A DNA stretch of 64,000 nucleotides from Hymenobacter telluris. Its GTDB lineage: Bacteria; Bacteroidota; Bacteroidia; Cytophagales; Hymenobacteraceae. Positions within the stretch are counted from its first letter, which is position 1; each line of letters begins with the position of its first letter. The translations under genes and the position numbers were made by a program. The notes beneath the pieces are model-generated. The model saw only the letters and a list, made by a program, of their open reading frames with translations. It did no database searches and had not been told where the DNA came from. The stretch lies in the NCBI RefSeq assembly GCF_017313265.1, contig NZ_JAFLQZ010000006.1, positions 1 to 64,000 on the forward strand, written 5' to 3'. Of the stretch, positions 1 to 6,781 are shown one piece after another.

Positions 1-236
1 GTTTCGGTAGCTTCCTCCGGCGTAGCGAGGGCCGGCTTAGGTGAAGGCACCGAAACGGCTTGGCAAGCTTCTTCATGCCAAGCCAATAATTCGCCACACG
101 TCGGGCAACTAGAGGCAACCCCATCATCGTAAGCAACTTCATCGGCGGCATCGGCCACGGAATCCATGACGTCCGCTTCTTCCGCTACAACAGGGTCTAA
201 CACAACAGTTTGCGGGTTTTTTCTTTTGGCAGCCAT
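1..236 (-). CDS. Small zinc-ribbon-like protein, partial at window edge
   Basis: The gene starts at the ATG at 236-234 and runs off the left edge, giving 78 visible codons. The N-terminus is basic (MAAKRKNPQ), followed by an acidic alanine/valine stretch and then CPTCGELLAWHEEAC. The Cys-x2-Cys pair followed by His-x3-Cys could bind one zinc ion. The remainder is rich in Pro, Ala and Thr. No family is recognised and the function is unknown. It transcribes away from the decayed accessory genes to its right and is separated from them by about 500 bp. The open frame and the ordered Cys/His motif argue for a real gene; the missing C-terminus prevents a firmer call. Confidence 0.55.
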   Translation of the reverse strand, partial: MAAKRKNPQTVVLDPVVAEEADVMDSVADAADEVAYDDGVASSCPTCGELLAWHEEACQAVSVPSPKPALATPEEATE

Positions 237-753
237 TTCTAACAAACTAAGCGAGTCAGCTAAAATAGCTAGCACACTTTAGTTAGCCAAACTAAGCTCG
301 TTAGACTATGAAGTGGTAGAAGCAAATAAAGTCGTGAATAAGTAAGCTGAAACACTAAAAGCCAATCATGCTTGGGTAAGCTTTTAGCACGGTAGAAGGT
401 CGGAAGCGTTACCGAACAAACGGACACGGTAAGGCAAAAACGAGGTAAAGCCTAAAAACTATCGGGTGATACCAGCCCATAGTACCCACGGCCCGTTGCG
501 AGACGCAGCCAGCCAGCTTAATTGATTGAAGCACAGCGACTACTGTATATTTATATGATTCCACTCACGCTACGCCTTGAGTGTGTTCTAAAAAACAAAA
601 AGCGGCCTCTCCACTACAGAGAGGCCGCTTTTAACAAGCATCAGGAACAAAAGTTGAATGGGTTGCCACGAAAGCAGATATAGCCTCTACAGGGTGCGTC
701 ACCATCAATTGTGCTTACCACCAACACCAGGCAGGGTTTCTCTATGTGTAGGG
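237..753. other. Intergenic region, no gene seen
   Basis: There is no convincing coding frame on either strand. Base composition is more AT-rich than the rest of the window. The only structured elements are the bidirectional hairpin terminator at 598-632 and, just after it, a stretch at 651-674 that resembles 5974-5997 next to the displaced tRNA-Met 3' end. Confidence 0.6.
598..632. terminator. Bidirectional rho-independent terminator
   Basis: A perfect 14-bp stem (598-611 with 619-632) has a 7-nt loop. It is flanked by A on the left and ends in T on the right, so it can act on both strands. It sits downstream of the minus-strand secreted-protein gene at 754. It resembles the terminators at 5925-5956 and 11106-11140 in design and in the GGCCT core. 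Confidence 0.8.
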
Positions 754-1087
754 CTACGGCGTGCGGCGCTTGAGCAAATAGCGGTAACGATCCTCATGCA
801 CGCCATTGGGCAGCACTTCCCAACCAAGCGCGTAGAGATAATTGAGGACGGCGGCTTCGTCGGGAAAACGGCGCGCTTTGCCGTTTTCCTGCACGTAATC
901 ATACTCGCGAGTGGGGGTTACGCCATCGGAGAGGGAGAGCTGACAGTACGAGCCTAACTGCCAGATGCGGGCAACCCCGTACATAGGCGGCGCCGCAGTA
1001 GCCACGGCAGGCGCTTGCTGAGCTTGGGCGGCTGGCAGGGCCGCACTAATGCCAAGAGCGAGCAATAGGAAGGAGTAAGTGCTTCAT
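754..1087 (-). pseudogene. Small secreted protein, apparent frameshift in the signal peptide
   Basis: The mature part (MYGVARIWQL...YLLKRR) is clearly paralogous to the intact protein at 10086-10430: both share DGVTPTR, a DY-x-x-E-NGK core, a D/T-DEAA segment and a terminal LLKRR. The open frame can only begin at TTG 1065, giving 103 residues and a signal peptide without a basic start. An ATG at 1087-1085 begins MKHLLL in the neighbouring frame and hits TAG. Joining the two frames with a one-base shift would rebuild a normal signal peptide. I read this as a frameshifted copy, though TTG initiation cannot be excluded. Function is unknown; the intact paralog is secreted and lies beside a lipoprotein gene. 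Confidence 0.6.
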
Positions 1088-1119
1088 AAACTAAGTAGCA
1101 TAGAAGCCTTGCTTAGCCT

Positions 1120-1317
1120 CTAGCCCACACCATTGAGCAAATTGCGTACCGTGTCGTAGGATTCCTGCACCAAAAAATTGGGGTATTCCTTTTCTAAAAA
1201 GCCGTTGAAGCTTAAGAGCGTGTGTTGCCCGGCTGGCACAATGCGCACCACGTAATCGGTGTTGATGAGCTGTTGCTGGCCGTTTGCTAGGTGCGTTACT
1301 TCAATGAATTGGGGCAT
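1120..1317 (-). CDS. FlbD-like small protein
   Basis: This 65-residue protein starts at ATG 1317. Its layout (MPQFIEVTHL, INTDYVVRIVPA, then VQESYDTVRNLL) resembles the short FlbD-type proteins that are widespread outside flagellar loci: a beta-rich core ending in a V-x-E-S-x-x-x-V-x-x-L helix. No signal peptide or membrane segment is present, so it is probably cytosolic. It lies between the frameshifted secreted protein (754) and the lipoprotein remnant (1384-1570). In the intact paralogous cassette at 10.1-10.9 kb nothing separates the lipoprotein and secreted-protein genes, so this gene is an addition or was lost there. The biochemical role is not known. Confidence 0.6.
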   Translation of the reverse strand: MPQFIEVTHLANGQQQLINTDYVVRIVPAGQHTLLSFNGFLEKEYPNFLVQESYDTVRNLLNGVG

Positions 1318-1383
1318 GAGAGAGTGGAGTAGTAAGTTGATTATGTCTGCCGTCCAGCACCACGTCCCAGCACAACAGCAATA

Positions 1384-1570
1384 CTAAATACGTGAAGACT
1401 TAGCGGCAAGCAGTCGGCGAGAATAAATTTCTTTGTGCTTGGTGTAAGGGGCGACTGGTGCCGTTGGGCTGAACGGGGTGGTGACTTTGAAGCGCAAGAC
1501 CAGCCTATTGTTCGTTAACTCCTTGATGAGCAGGTTGTAATTGGTTGCAATTGAAAAAATGGGAAAGTAT
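1384..1570 (-). pseudogene. 3' remnant of a lipoprotein gene
   Basis: Read on the minus strand, the frame contains NYNLLIKELTNNRLVLRF, then a Pro/Thr-rich linker and KHKEIYSR. This matches the end of the intact lipoprotein at 10443-10874 (TYHVLIKELTDDKLVLRF ... EHEEIYSR) almost residue for residue. The original stop is lost and the frame reads on to TAG at 1386-1384. Upstream, similarity stops at the palindrome at 1571-1611, and the lipoprotein signal and N-terminal half are missing. It is therefore a truncated, presumably dead, paralog whose 5' part was lost at or near the palindrome. Confidence 0.75.
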
Positions 1571-1611
1571 TTTCTGACACAGCAGATTCAGCGAATCTGC
1601 TGTGTCAGAAA
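1571..1611. repeat. Perfect 19-bp palindrome with 3-nt loop
   Basis: The arms 1571-1589 and 1593-1611 are exact reverse complements (TTTCTGACACAGCAGATTC and its complement). No T-run follows the stem on either strand, so it is not a standard terminator. It sits exactly at the junction between the lipoprotein remnant and the 1605-1940 frame, and the stop codon of that frame lies inside it. It could be a small mobile repeat or a rearrangement scar. Confidence 0.8.
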
Positions 1612-1979
1612 AAAATAAATGTGCTAGCACTGAGTGCCCCGGATTTGGGCACGCAATAGGTGGCGGTGTTGGAGGAGTAATGGAGGTTTCTGGTGCCACG
1701 TACTACAGCCTTCAGCCAGGCCTGATGTGCTAGCTGACGAATAATAACGGCGTCATGAGGGCGTAGGAAGCTGGCGGGGCAGCCGGTTAGGGTATCCCGC
1801 AGCTGGCGGTAGAGCACGGTAGAAGTGGCAAGTTGCAATCCGTGAGGATTCATAGTGGCAGTGGCCCGAATTGGGTGGCTAGTAGTGCCTGGTAGCGGTA
1901 GGGTATCTTGCGCCCAAACCGATGCTGGTACTAACATCAAGGAAGCTAATCATATGCAGGAACCGGTGGTAAAATTCCA
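1605..1979 (-). pseudogene. Secreted protein of unknown function, probably frameshifted and 3'-truncated
   Basis: The open frame from TTG 1940 encodes 111 residues beginning LVPASVWAQD, which looks like the second half of a signal peptide with an Ala-x-Ala-type site (VWAQ). In the neighbouring frame an ATG near 1980 gives MEFYHRFLHMISFL, a plausible basic/hydrophobic start. A single-base shift around 1936-1942 would join them into a normal signal peptide. The last residues are read from the palindrome at 1571-1611, so the original C-terminus is probably gone. Residues in between show no recognisable domain. The call rests on the signal-peptide reconstruction and the adjoining decay. Confidence 0.4.
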
Positions 1980-2111
1980 TTAGTGGGGCTCCGTGGGAGG
2001 GGCTGTTGCTGTCTGCAAGTGAGCCGCTTGCGCAAGGTGCGCCTGCTGGTGCTTGGCAACCACTGCTTAACTCAGGCCCGCACCGCCTACCTGCTGGCTA
2101 GCGCTACTGCC

Positions 2112-2546
2112 TTAAGCGAGTAACTGCTCCTGCTTGCGCCTACAGGTGGCAACTTGCTCGAGTACGCTCAGGGCTTGCACGGTGCTGGCAAACTGCGCGC
2201 TGGCGCTGGGTGCCGGAAAAGCCGGTGCCTGTTGCAGCGCCAGCTGGTTTTTGTAGAACTGGTCACGCAGCTCAGGCGGGCAGATCAGCAATTGGGCAAA
2301 CGGCATCTCGTGGTAGTGGCGCAGCAGTTCGCGCCGGATGGCATAAAGCACCGACAGGCCATGTTCGGGGGAGGTGGCGCTGCCTTCCAGCTCCGCGCGC
2401 AATTGCTGTAGGCGGGGGTATATATTTTCCATTTCAACAAGTGGGTGGGCCTCCGCATACGGTCGGGTTACCTGGCCGGTTTTCTGCTTTCCTGGCTTCA
2501 GGTCCTTGGTAAACGGCAGCAGTTTCTGCAACCCGAGCGCAGCCAC
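2112..2546 (-). CDS. Hypothetical protein, helical
   Basis: The open frame encodes up to 144 residues from GTG 2546. A shorter form of 106 residues from ATG 2432 (MENIYPRLQQLRAELEG) is as likely. The protein is rich in Leu, Gln, Ala and Glu, with a charged helical first half, a central LLRHYHEMPF segment, and a helical C-terminus (VLEQVATCRRKQEQLL). No signal peptide or known domain is seen. It stands alone between two short intergenic regions and its neighbours give no clue to function. Codon use is compatible with a real gene, but overlapping open frames on the other strand keep confidence modest. Confidence 0.4.
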   Translation of the reverse strand: MAALGLQKLLPFTKDLKPGKQKTGQVTRPYAEAHPLVEMENIYPRLQQLRAELEGSATSPEHGLSVLYAIRRELLRHYHEMPFAQLLICPPELRDQFYKNQLALQQAPAFPAPSASAQFASTVQALSVLEQVATCRRKQEQLLA

Positions 2547-3012
2547 TCCTAGTAATCAGCTAGTACCGCGCGCATTACAACGCCGAACGGTAGCATGCGG
2601 CCCTCGGTTATCTAGCCCCACCCACGTTGAAAACCGGTTCCAAACTAGCTGTGTAATTGAGCCAGCCCTCCTCATCACAACTACTATTGCTTGGCTGATA
2701 CTGTAAGAATTACTTACGCTAACCTGCGCTGCCACTTACTTGTAGCTCGGCACAAATAGGGACCAAACGTGACATAACCCGTTTGGAGCTTTAATGAGAA
2801 CCAGGCAACCAACCAGGCAATAGCTAAGTAGTAGCACACGAGGGCCGGGATGGTAGTAGGTCATCCTGCGGCAGACAGTCCGGAATTACGAAGCCGAGCG
2901 GCCAGGTAAGTGGATTGTACTGGCCTGGTTGCTATAGAATAGCAGCAAGGATAAGGTGCGTACAAAGTCGAATGTTTAGCGGGATTATGCCTTTTTGCGT
3001 ACTATTATCATT
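2547..3012. other. Intergenic region, no gene seen
   Basis: No supported gene lies here on either strand. A short 6-bp inverted repeat (2900-2905 with 2920-2925) lies about 90 bp before the lipoprotein gene at 3013. The region presumably contains the promoter for that gene, but no clear -7 TAnnTTTG box was found. Confidence 0.5.
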
Positions 3013-3486
3013 ATGAGTAAACTATTACTGTTGATAGGCGCTTTGCTGCTAGCTGCGGGCTGTAGCACGGAGAAAAAACAGGTCGATCCGCAGCCTGTAG
3101 CTAATGTAGGCAAGAGTATAATCAGCTACCAAGTGAATGGCCAATCCCGCTCTCACTCGGCCACTGCGCGTTACCAGCCCGGCTCATTAGTAACGAACAC
3201 CTTTGACGTACTGAGCATCGAAGGGAGAGATACCAGCAGCACTTCGGGGAGAGAGCATGTGCAAATAGACTTTCTTAAGGGGCCTGGCCGGCCAGATTCC
3301 GAATACCGCATTATTTCTATCCGCTTTACCGACTCGGCCAACAACCTCACGTGGGGGCTTTCAGTGCAGGGTACACTGGGAACCCGGAGTGGCAAATGGA
3401 CGGGGGCCTTTGCGGGTACGGCAACCAACCAATTCGGTATTCCTCAGGCGGTTATCACCGGCGAGTTCAGTGATGTGCCTAACTAG
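3013..3486 (+). CDS. Lipoprotein of unknown function
   Basis: The 157-residue product begins at ATG 3013 with a lipoprotein signal (MSKLLLLIGALLLAAGC; lipobox LAAGC), so it should be lipidated and anchored in the envelope. The mature part starts STEKKQVDPQP and continues as a compact beta-rich domain (ISYQVNGQSRSHSATARY, HVQIDFLKG, YRIISIRFTD, GKWTGAFAGTATN, AVITGEFSD). The GKWTGAFAGT pattern resembles small DUF-type lipoproteins of Bacteroidota that carry one beta-sandwich. An in-frame TTG 18 bp upstream is not needed, because the ATG gives a textbook signal. It is convergent with the large secreted protein at 3525-5690. No specific function can be stated. Confidence 0.75.
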   Translation: MSKLLLLIGALLLAAGCSTEKKQVDPQPVANVGKSIISYQVNGQSRSHSATARYQPGSLVTNTFDVLSIEGRDTSSTSGREHVQIDFLKGPGRPDSEYRIISIRFTDSANNLTWGLSVQGTLGTRSGKWTGAFAGTATNQFGIPQAVITGEFSDVPN

Positions 3487-3524
3487 CAGAACACGCATGA
3501 GCGAAATGTCAGCAAGCAAGCTGT

Positions 3525-5690
3525 TCAGCGAATCACTTCCACCCAGCCTTTGAGGCGCCGGCCCGTACTTGAGTGCACAAGCAAATAATAGTACACGCCG
3601 TCGGGCAGGCCAGTTGCTGCCCATTGGCCACTGTACTGCGCTTGTTCATACACGCGCTTGCCCCATCGGTTGTAAACCTGTATGTCCCATACGTTAGGTT
3701 CGAGTCCAACCAGCCTGAACGTTTCGTTGTTCGTGTCGCCGTTTGGGGTAATGACGTTGGGAATCAGCAGAGGGCAGTCGTCGCCGAAGCGCAATTGTAC
3801 TTGTGCTTGGCTGGAGCAGCCATCCCGAGAGGTAACCGTAACGGCATACGTTCCGGGGGCCGTAGCGGTAAAGCTAGGCGCGGTGCTGCCGTCTTGCCAC
3901 CGGTAGGTACTGCCAAGGGGTTGTCCAGTCGGGGCGAGGACCACTTGCTGGTCGGCACAAATGGTTTGATCGGGGCCTAACGAAACCGAGGGAATTGGTA
4001 AAAACGACAGGTTAACGGAATCCCGAATCGGGCACCGCTGCGGGGCCGTTACTTCCACCCAGTAGCGTCCGCTACGGGTGGCAGTGTACTGAGCGGCCGT
4101 AGAACCATCTTGCCAGCGGAAGGTCGTGCCCAGTGGTTGCACTGGTGTGACCCGCAGCACGGCTGGCGTACCGCTACAGAGCGCGGCTGATTCTACGCTC
4201 AGCCGCGCCTGGGTGTAGGGCAAGATTGTTACGGTTTGGGTGTACGTATGGGTAGCGCCGCTCACTTCCCGTACCGTCATCGTTGTTGTGTAGGTGCCAA
4301 CTGCGGCGTATTGGTGCGTAGCCGTGTATCCAGCGGCCGTATTGGCAGGTCCTGCGGCTGGCTCACCAAAGTTCCAGGTGACAATGGCATCAGGAATTTC
4401 CGGGTAAATAGAGGCCGTAAATACTGCTGCCTGTCCCAGGCAAAGCTCAGAGCGCAGGAGGCCGAAGTTGACGAGTAGCTGCCCCGGTACGGGGGGGCGT
4501 ACGAGTACGTTGGGCAACCCCAGTTGGCTGTTGTGGCCGGGCGAGAATCCTGCCACGGCATTGAATTGATAGCCGCAGCCTAGGCCAGGCGTATTCGGTG
4601 AGTTGATCACGCAGACCCCGTTCGAATTCATGAAGGCAGCGTACAATGCGCCGTAAATCTTCTGGTCTGGGCCAAGTTGCAGGGCTCCTAACGCCGAATT
4701 TGCTCCTACCGGCGCAAAGGGAATCCGGGTGATTTCCGTTACGCCCCCGCCGAGTAAGTCATACTGATAGAGGCTAGGAGAGGAGCTAACGTACAGCAGC
4801 TGCCCATTGGGAGAAAACTCCAGCCCGTAATAGTTCTGCGCTATTGCGCGGGAAACATCCGGCAGGCGGCGCGGCCCCGATACTACGCCCGTGCCATAGT
4901 TGAAATCAAACACTTCCACGGCTCCGCTGAACTGTGCTACTGCTAAGCGCTGGCCCGTGGGCGAGACCTTCATGTAGCCGACGGCATTATAGTCGCTGCG
5001 TAAATTAGCTCCACCTTGATGGACAATGCCTCCGGCGGACTGCACAGGGGGGAGCGTGAACCCGTTGACTGTCAGCAAGTAACTCAAAAAGATGTTGCTG
5101 TTCCAGCCGTGTACCACAATCCACATATCCCGTTGGTTGGCATGCCGTACGGCCACCAACTTTTCGGTGAGACGCTTCTCGGGTAGAGGCACCGGCACCG
5201 GAACAGCCTTACGCACCACTTCGCCGAGGCCACCTTGGCGGTTCATGTCAATTACGGAGTACTGCAGGCCTCGTTGTAAGCCGTTTTCGGCAGCGTCAAC
5301 AGTGAAAACGTAATACTGTCTGGCCGCTCCGGGTAGCGGCACAATGGTTACCCCTTGGGTAGCGGAATTAGGAGGTAACTCGGAGCGAATCGGATCCTCG
5401 AAGCCACCAAGCCCTTGGCCATTGGTCATCACCTGGTGCTGGCGGTTCCAGGCTGTAATACCGTTGGTGTAGAAGAGCAGCTGACCTTGCGCATCCGAGA
5501 TGGAAGCACAGCCTTCGCCCGAAATTAGCGCTCCGTCAGTGAGTACCTGCACGCCAGTATTGGAGAAGAGCAGCCCGGCCTGCCGTCCAAAATACCAGGT
5601 GTTGAATTCTCCTTGGGCGAGGGCCGGTAATCCAAAGAGCCAAAACAGGGCTAACCATAGAGTAATGGTCCGCTTGGTGGCAGCAAACAT
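3525..5690 (-). CDS. Secreted PKD-domain protein with gliding-motility-type C-terminal domain
   Basis: This 721-residue protein has a signal peptide (MFAATKRTITLWLALFWLFG, cleavage near LAQG). Residues about 30-400 form a WD/beta-propeller-like region resembling the N-terminal half of Bacteroidota proteins that begin EFNTWYFG. A PKD-type domain follows (VTWNFGEPAAG ... YAAVGTYTTTMTV, about 430-500). Two Ig-like segments with repeated FRWQDGST and YRWQDGST motifs come next. The C-terminus (IPNVITPNGDTNNETF, YNRWGKRVYE, LPDGVYYYLL) is the gliding-motility-associated type B sorting domain that directs export by T9SS and surface attachment. It is probably a surface adhesin or structural protein. 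It stands alone on the minus strand, with about 500 bp upstream of its start. Confidence 0.88.
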   Translation of the reverse strand: MFAATKRTITLWLALFWLFGLPALAQGEFNTWYFGRQAGLLFSNTGVQVLTDGALISGEGCASISDAQGQLLFYTNGITAWNRQHQVMTNGQGLGGFEDPIRSELPPNSATQGVTIVPLPGAARQYYVFTVDAAENGLQRGLQYSVIDMNRQGGLGEVVRKAVPVPVPLPEKRLTEKLVAVRHANQRDMWIVVHGWNSNIFLSYLLTVNGFTLPPVQSAGGIVHQGGANLRSDYNAVGYMKVSPTGQRLAVAQFSGAVEVFDFNYGTGVVSGPRRLPDVSRAIAQNYYGLEFSPNGQLLYVSSSPSLYQYDLLGGGVTEITRIPFAPVGANSALGALQLGPDQKIYGALYAAFMNSNGVCVINSPNTPGLGCGYQFNAVAGFSPGHNSQLGLPNVLVRPPVPGQLLVNFGLLRSELCLGQAAVFTASIYPEIPDAIVTWNFGEPAAGPANTAAGYTATHQYAAVGTYTTTMTVREVSGATHTYTQTVTILPYTQARLSVESAALCSGTPAVLRVTPVQPLGTTFRWQDGSTAAQYTATRSGRYWVEVTAPQRCPIRDSVNLSFLPIPSVSLGPDQTICADQQVVLAPTGQPLGSTYRWQDGSTAPSFTATAPGTYAVTVTSRDGCSSQAQVQLRFGDDCPLLIPNVITPNGDTNNETFRLVGLEPNVWDIQVYNRWGKRVYEQAQYSGQWAATGLPDGVYYYLLVHSSTGRRLKGWVEVIR

Positions 5691-5924
5691 AAACGAGTGG
5701 ATATGAGAGTAGAGGGTTCAATAACCGCTTGCTAGCTAACAATAGCAGCAATATGTACGGTGCTAAAGCCACGTTTTACCTACTTGCCAAAGCTGACATA
5801 GTTCACTGTCGGATAAGAAGCAGAAGGTACAGTGTAAGAATCTGGAGCCAGACTGCAGGCAATCAGGGGCTTTACCAATATTGCATGTTGAACTCCGTCC
5901 CCTAAAGTAGCCCCTGGAAAAACG

Positions 5925-5956
5925 AAAAAGGCCTCCCTGAATTAGGAAGGCCTTTT
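5925..5956. terminator. Hairpin terminator next to displaced tRNA-Met 3' end
   Basis: The stem pairs the A4GGCCT region near 5926-5934 with AAGGCCTTTT at 5947-5956, with one mismatch, and has T/A tracts on both sides. It stands in the same position relative to the 20-bp tRNA copy as the terminator at 11106-11140 does to the real tRNA. That supports joint duplication of tRNA end and terminator. Confidence 0.7.
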
Positions 5957-5960
5957 CTTG

Positions 5961-5980
5961 TAGCGGGGACGAGAGTTGAA
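5961..5980 (-). repeat. Duplicated tRNA-Met 3' end (att-like)
   Basis: The 20 bases TAGCGGGGACGAGAGTTGAA are identical to 11146-11165, which encode the acceptor 3' strand, T-stem 3' strand and part of the T-loop of the tRNA-Met gene. The match ends abruptly after base 20. A displaced tRNA 3' fragment of this kind is the usual footprint of an element that integrated into the tRNA. The block between the two copies is about 5.2 kb and has no integrase. Confidence 0.75.
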
Positions 5981-6150
5981 TTAGTTGCCACAAAAGCGAA
6001 AGGCCATTTCCGCGCAATAGAAGCAGTTTTGGCGGTGAAGCCGATGCAGCTTTTGGGGCTGTTTGTGATAAAATTGTGATAAAAATTCTGCCTGTTTTTC
6101 ACTGCGTGCGTGGAGATTCCGGCAGGCAAGATAACCAGGCCGCAGCGAGA

Positions 6151-6180
6151 CTACTCTTTCACGCGCTTGGTGGTGCGGCC
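6151..6180 (-). pseudogene. Tail of a lost T9SS-secreted protein gene
   Basis: These 30 bases encode GRTTKRVKE followed by TAG and match 6782-6811, the last codons of the T9SS protein gene to the right, at 29 of 30 positions. Similarity stops at both ends, and the lipoprotein gene's stop codon lies only 17 bp away. It is a residual 3' end of a third paralogous gene, left by deletion or recombination. Confidence 0.7.
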
Positions 6181-6197
6181 ACTGCGCTTCAGACGTG

Positions 6198-6626
6198 TTA
6201 CCGCGTGAAGCGTTCTTCCTCATCTATCTGATAGGGAATGATAGTCCCATAGGCGGGAGGCCCCTTGGTGTAAAGCACCAAGGTGTGGGCCGTCAATTCT
6301 TTGATTTCAACCGAAACAGGATTGTGGGCATATATTAGATTGTTTCCTTGCCGCTTGTAGCCCTTAGCACTCGCTTTATAGACGGGAGGAGAGGTAATTA
6401 CGATAAAAATGCTGTCGGCCGTGATGTCAAGCCGGTAAGGAATGGGGAACGGCTCGGGGCCTTTAGTGGAAACTAATCTGCCGCCGGCATCATAGCTGTA
6501 TTGGGTGGTACTCTCGTGCGTCCAGCTGCCCTCTAGCTTGGGGGCAGCGGGCGCCTCGTCTTTGTCCTGGCAACTGGCGGCGCCCAACAGCAGGGCGGCG
6601 CCTATGATCGATAAATACTTGCTCAT
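6198..6626 (-). CDS. Lipoprotein, lipocalin-like LxGxW type
   Basis: ATG 6626 gives a clean lipoprotein signal (MSKYLSIIGAALLLGAASC) and a 142-residue product; an in-frame extension upstream has no signal character. The mature protein has KLEGSWTHESTTQYSYD, an L-x-G-x-W start reminiscent of small lipocalin-like Bacteroidota lipoproteins, then beta strands and a conserved VEIKELTAHTLVLYT segment. That segment aligns with IKELTDDKLVLRF of the paralog at 10443-10874 and with the remnant at 1384-1570. The three form one family in this window. It lies downstream of the two T9SS repeat proteins on the same strand. It is probably an envelope-anchored binding or structural protein; the ligand is unknown. 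Confidence 0.75.
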   Translation of the reverse strand: MSKYLSIIGAALLLGAASCQDKDEAPAAPKLEGSWTHESTTQYSYDAGGRLVSTKGPEPFPIPYRLDITADSIFIVITSPPVYKASAKGYKRQGNNLIYAHNPVSVEIKELTAHTLVLYTKGPPAYGTIIPYQIDEEERFTR

Positions 6627-6781
6627 GGAATTGTAGGGTAAAGGGAAGAATAAGAAAGGGTAAGATGGGGCAGCGCGGGCTGGCCCTAGTAAGCTAACGA
6701 AAATTCGCGGCGATACCACGGCCGAGCTACTGGCACGGGTTGTAGCGGCTACCCGGCAGGCTTCTGCAAGCACTAAGTCGC

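Larger units (their letters stand above)
5691..6150. other. Intergenic region with displaced tRNA end
   Basis: No gene is supported here. From left to right it contains an AT-rich stretch upstream of the 3525-5690 gene, a hairpin terminator (5925-5956), a 20-bp exact copy of the tRNA-Met 3' end (5961-5980), and 160 bp of unassigned sequence before the T9SS-domain remnant at 6151. Confidence 0.6.

Noticed and set aside
1571..1611. Palindrome considered as intrinsic terminator
   Set aside because: No T-tract follows the stem on either strand, and it interrupts coding sequence on both sides.
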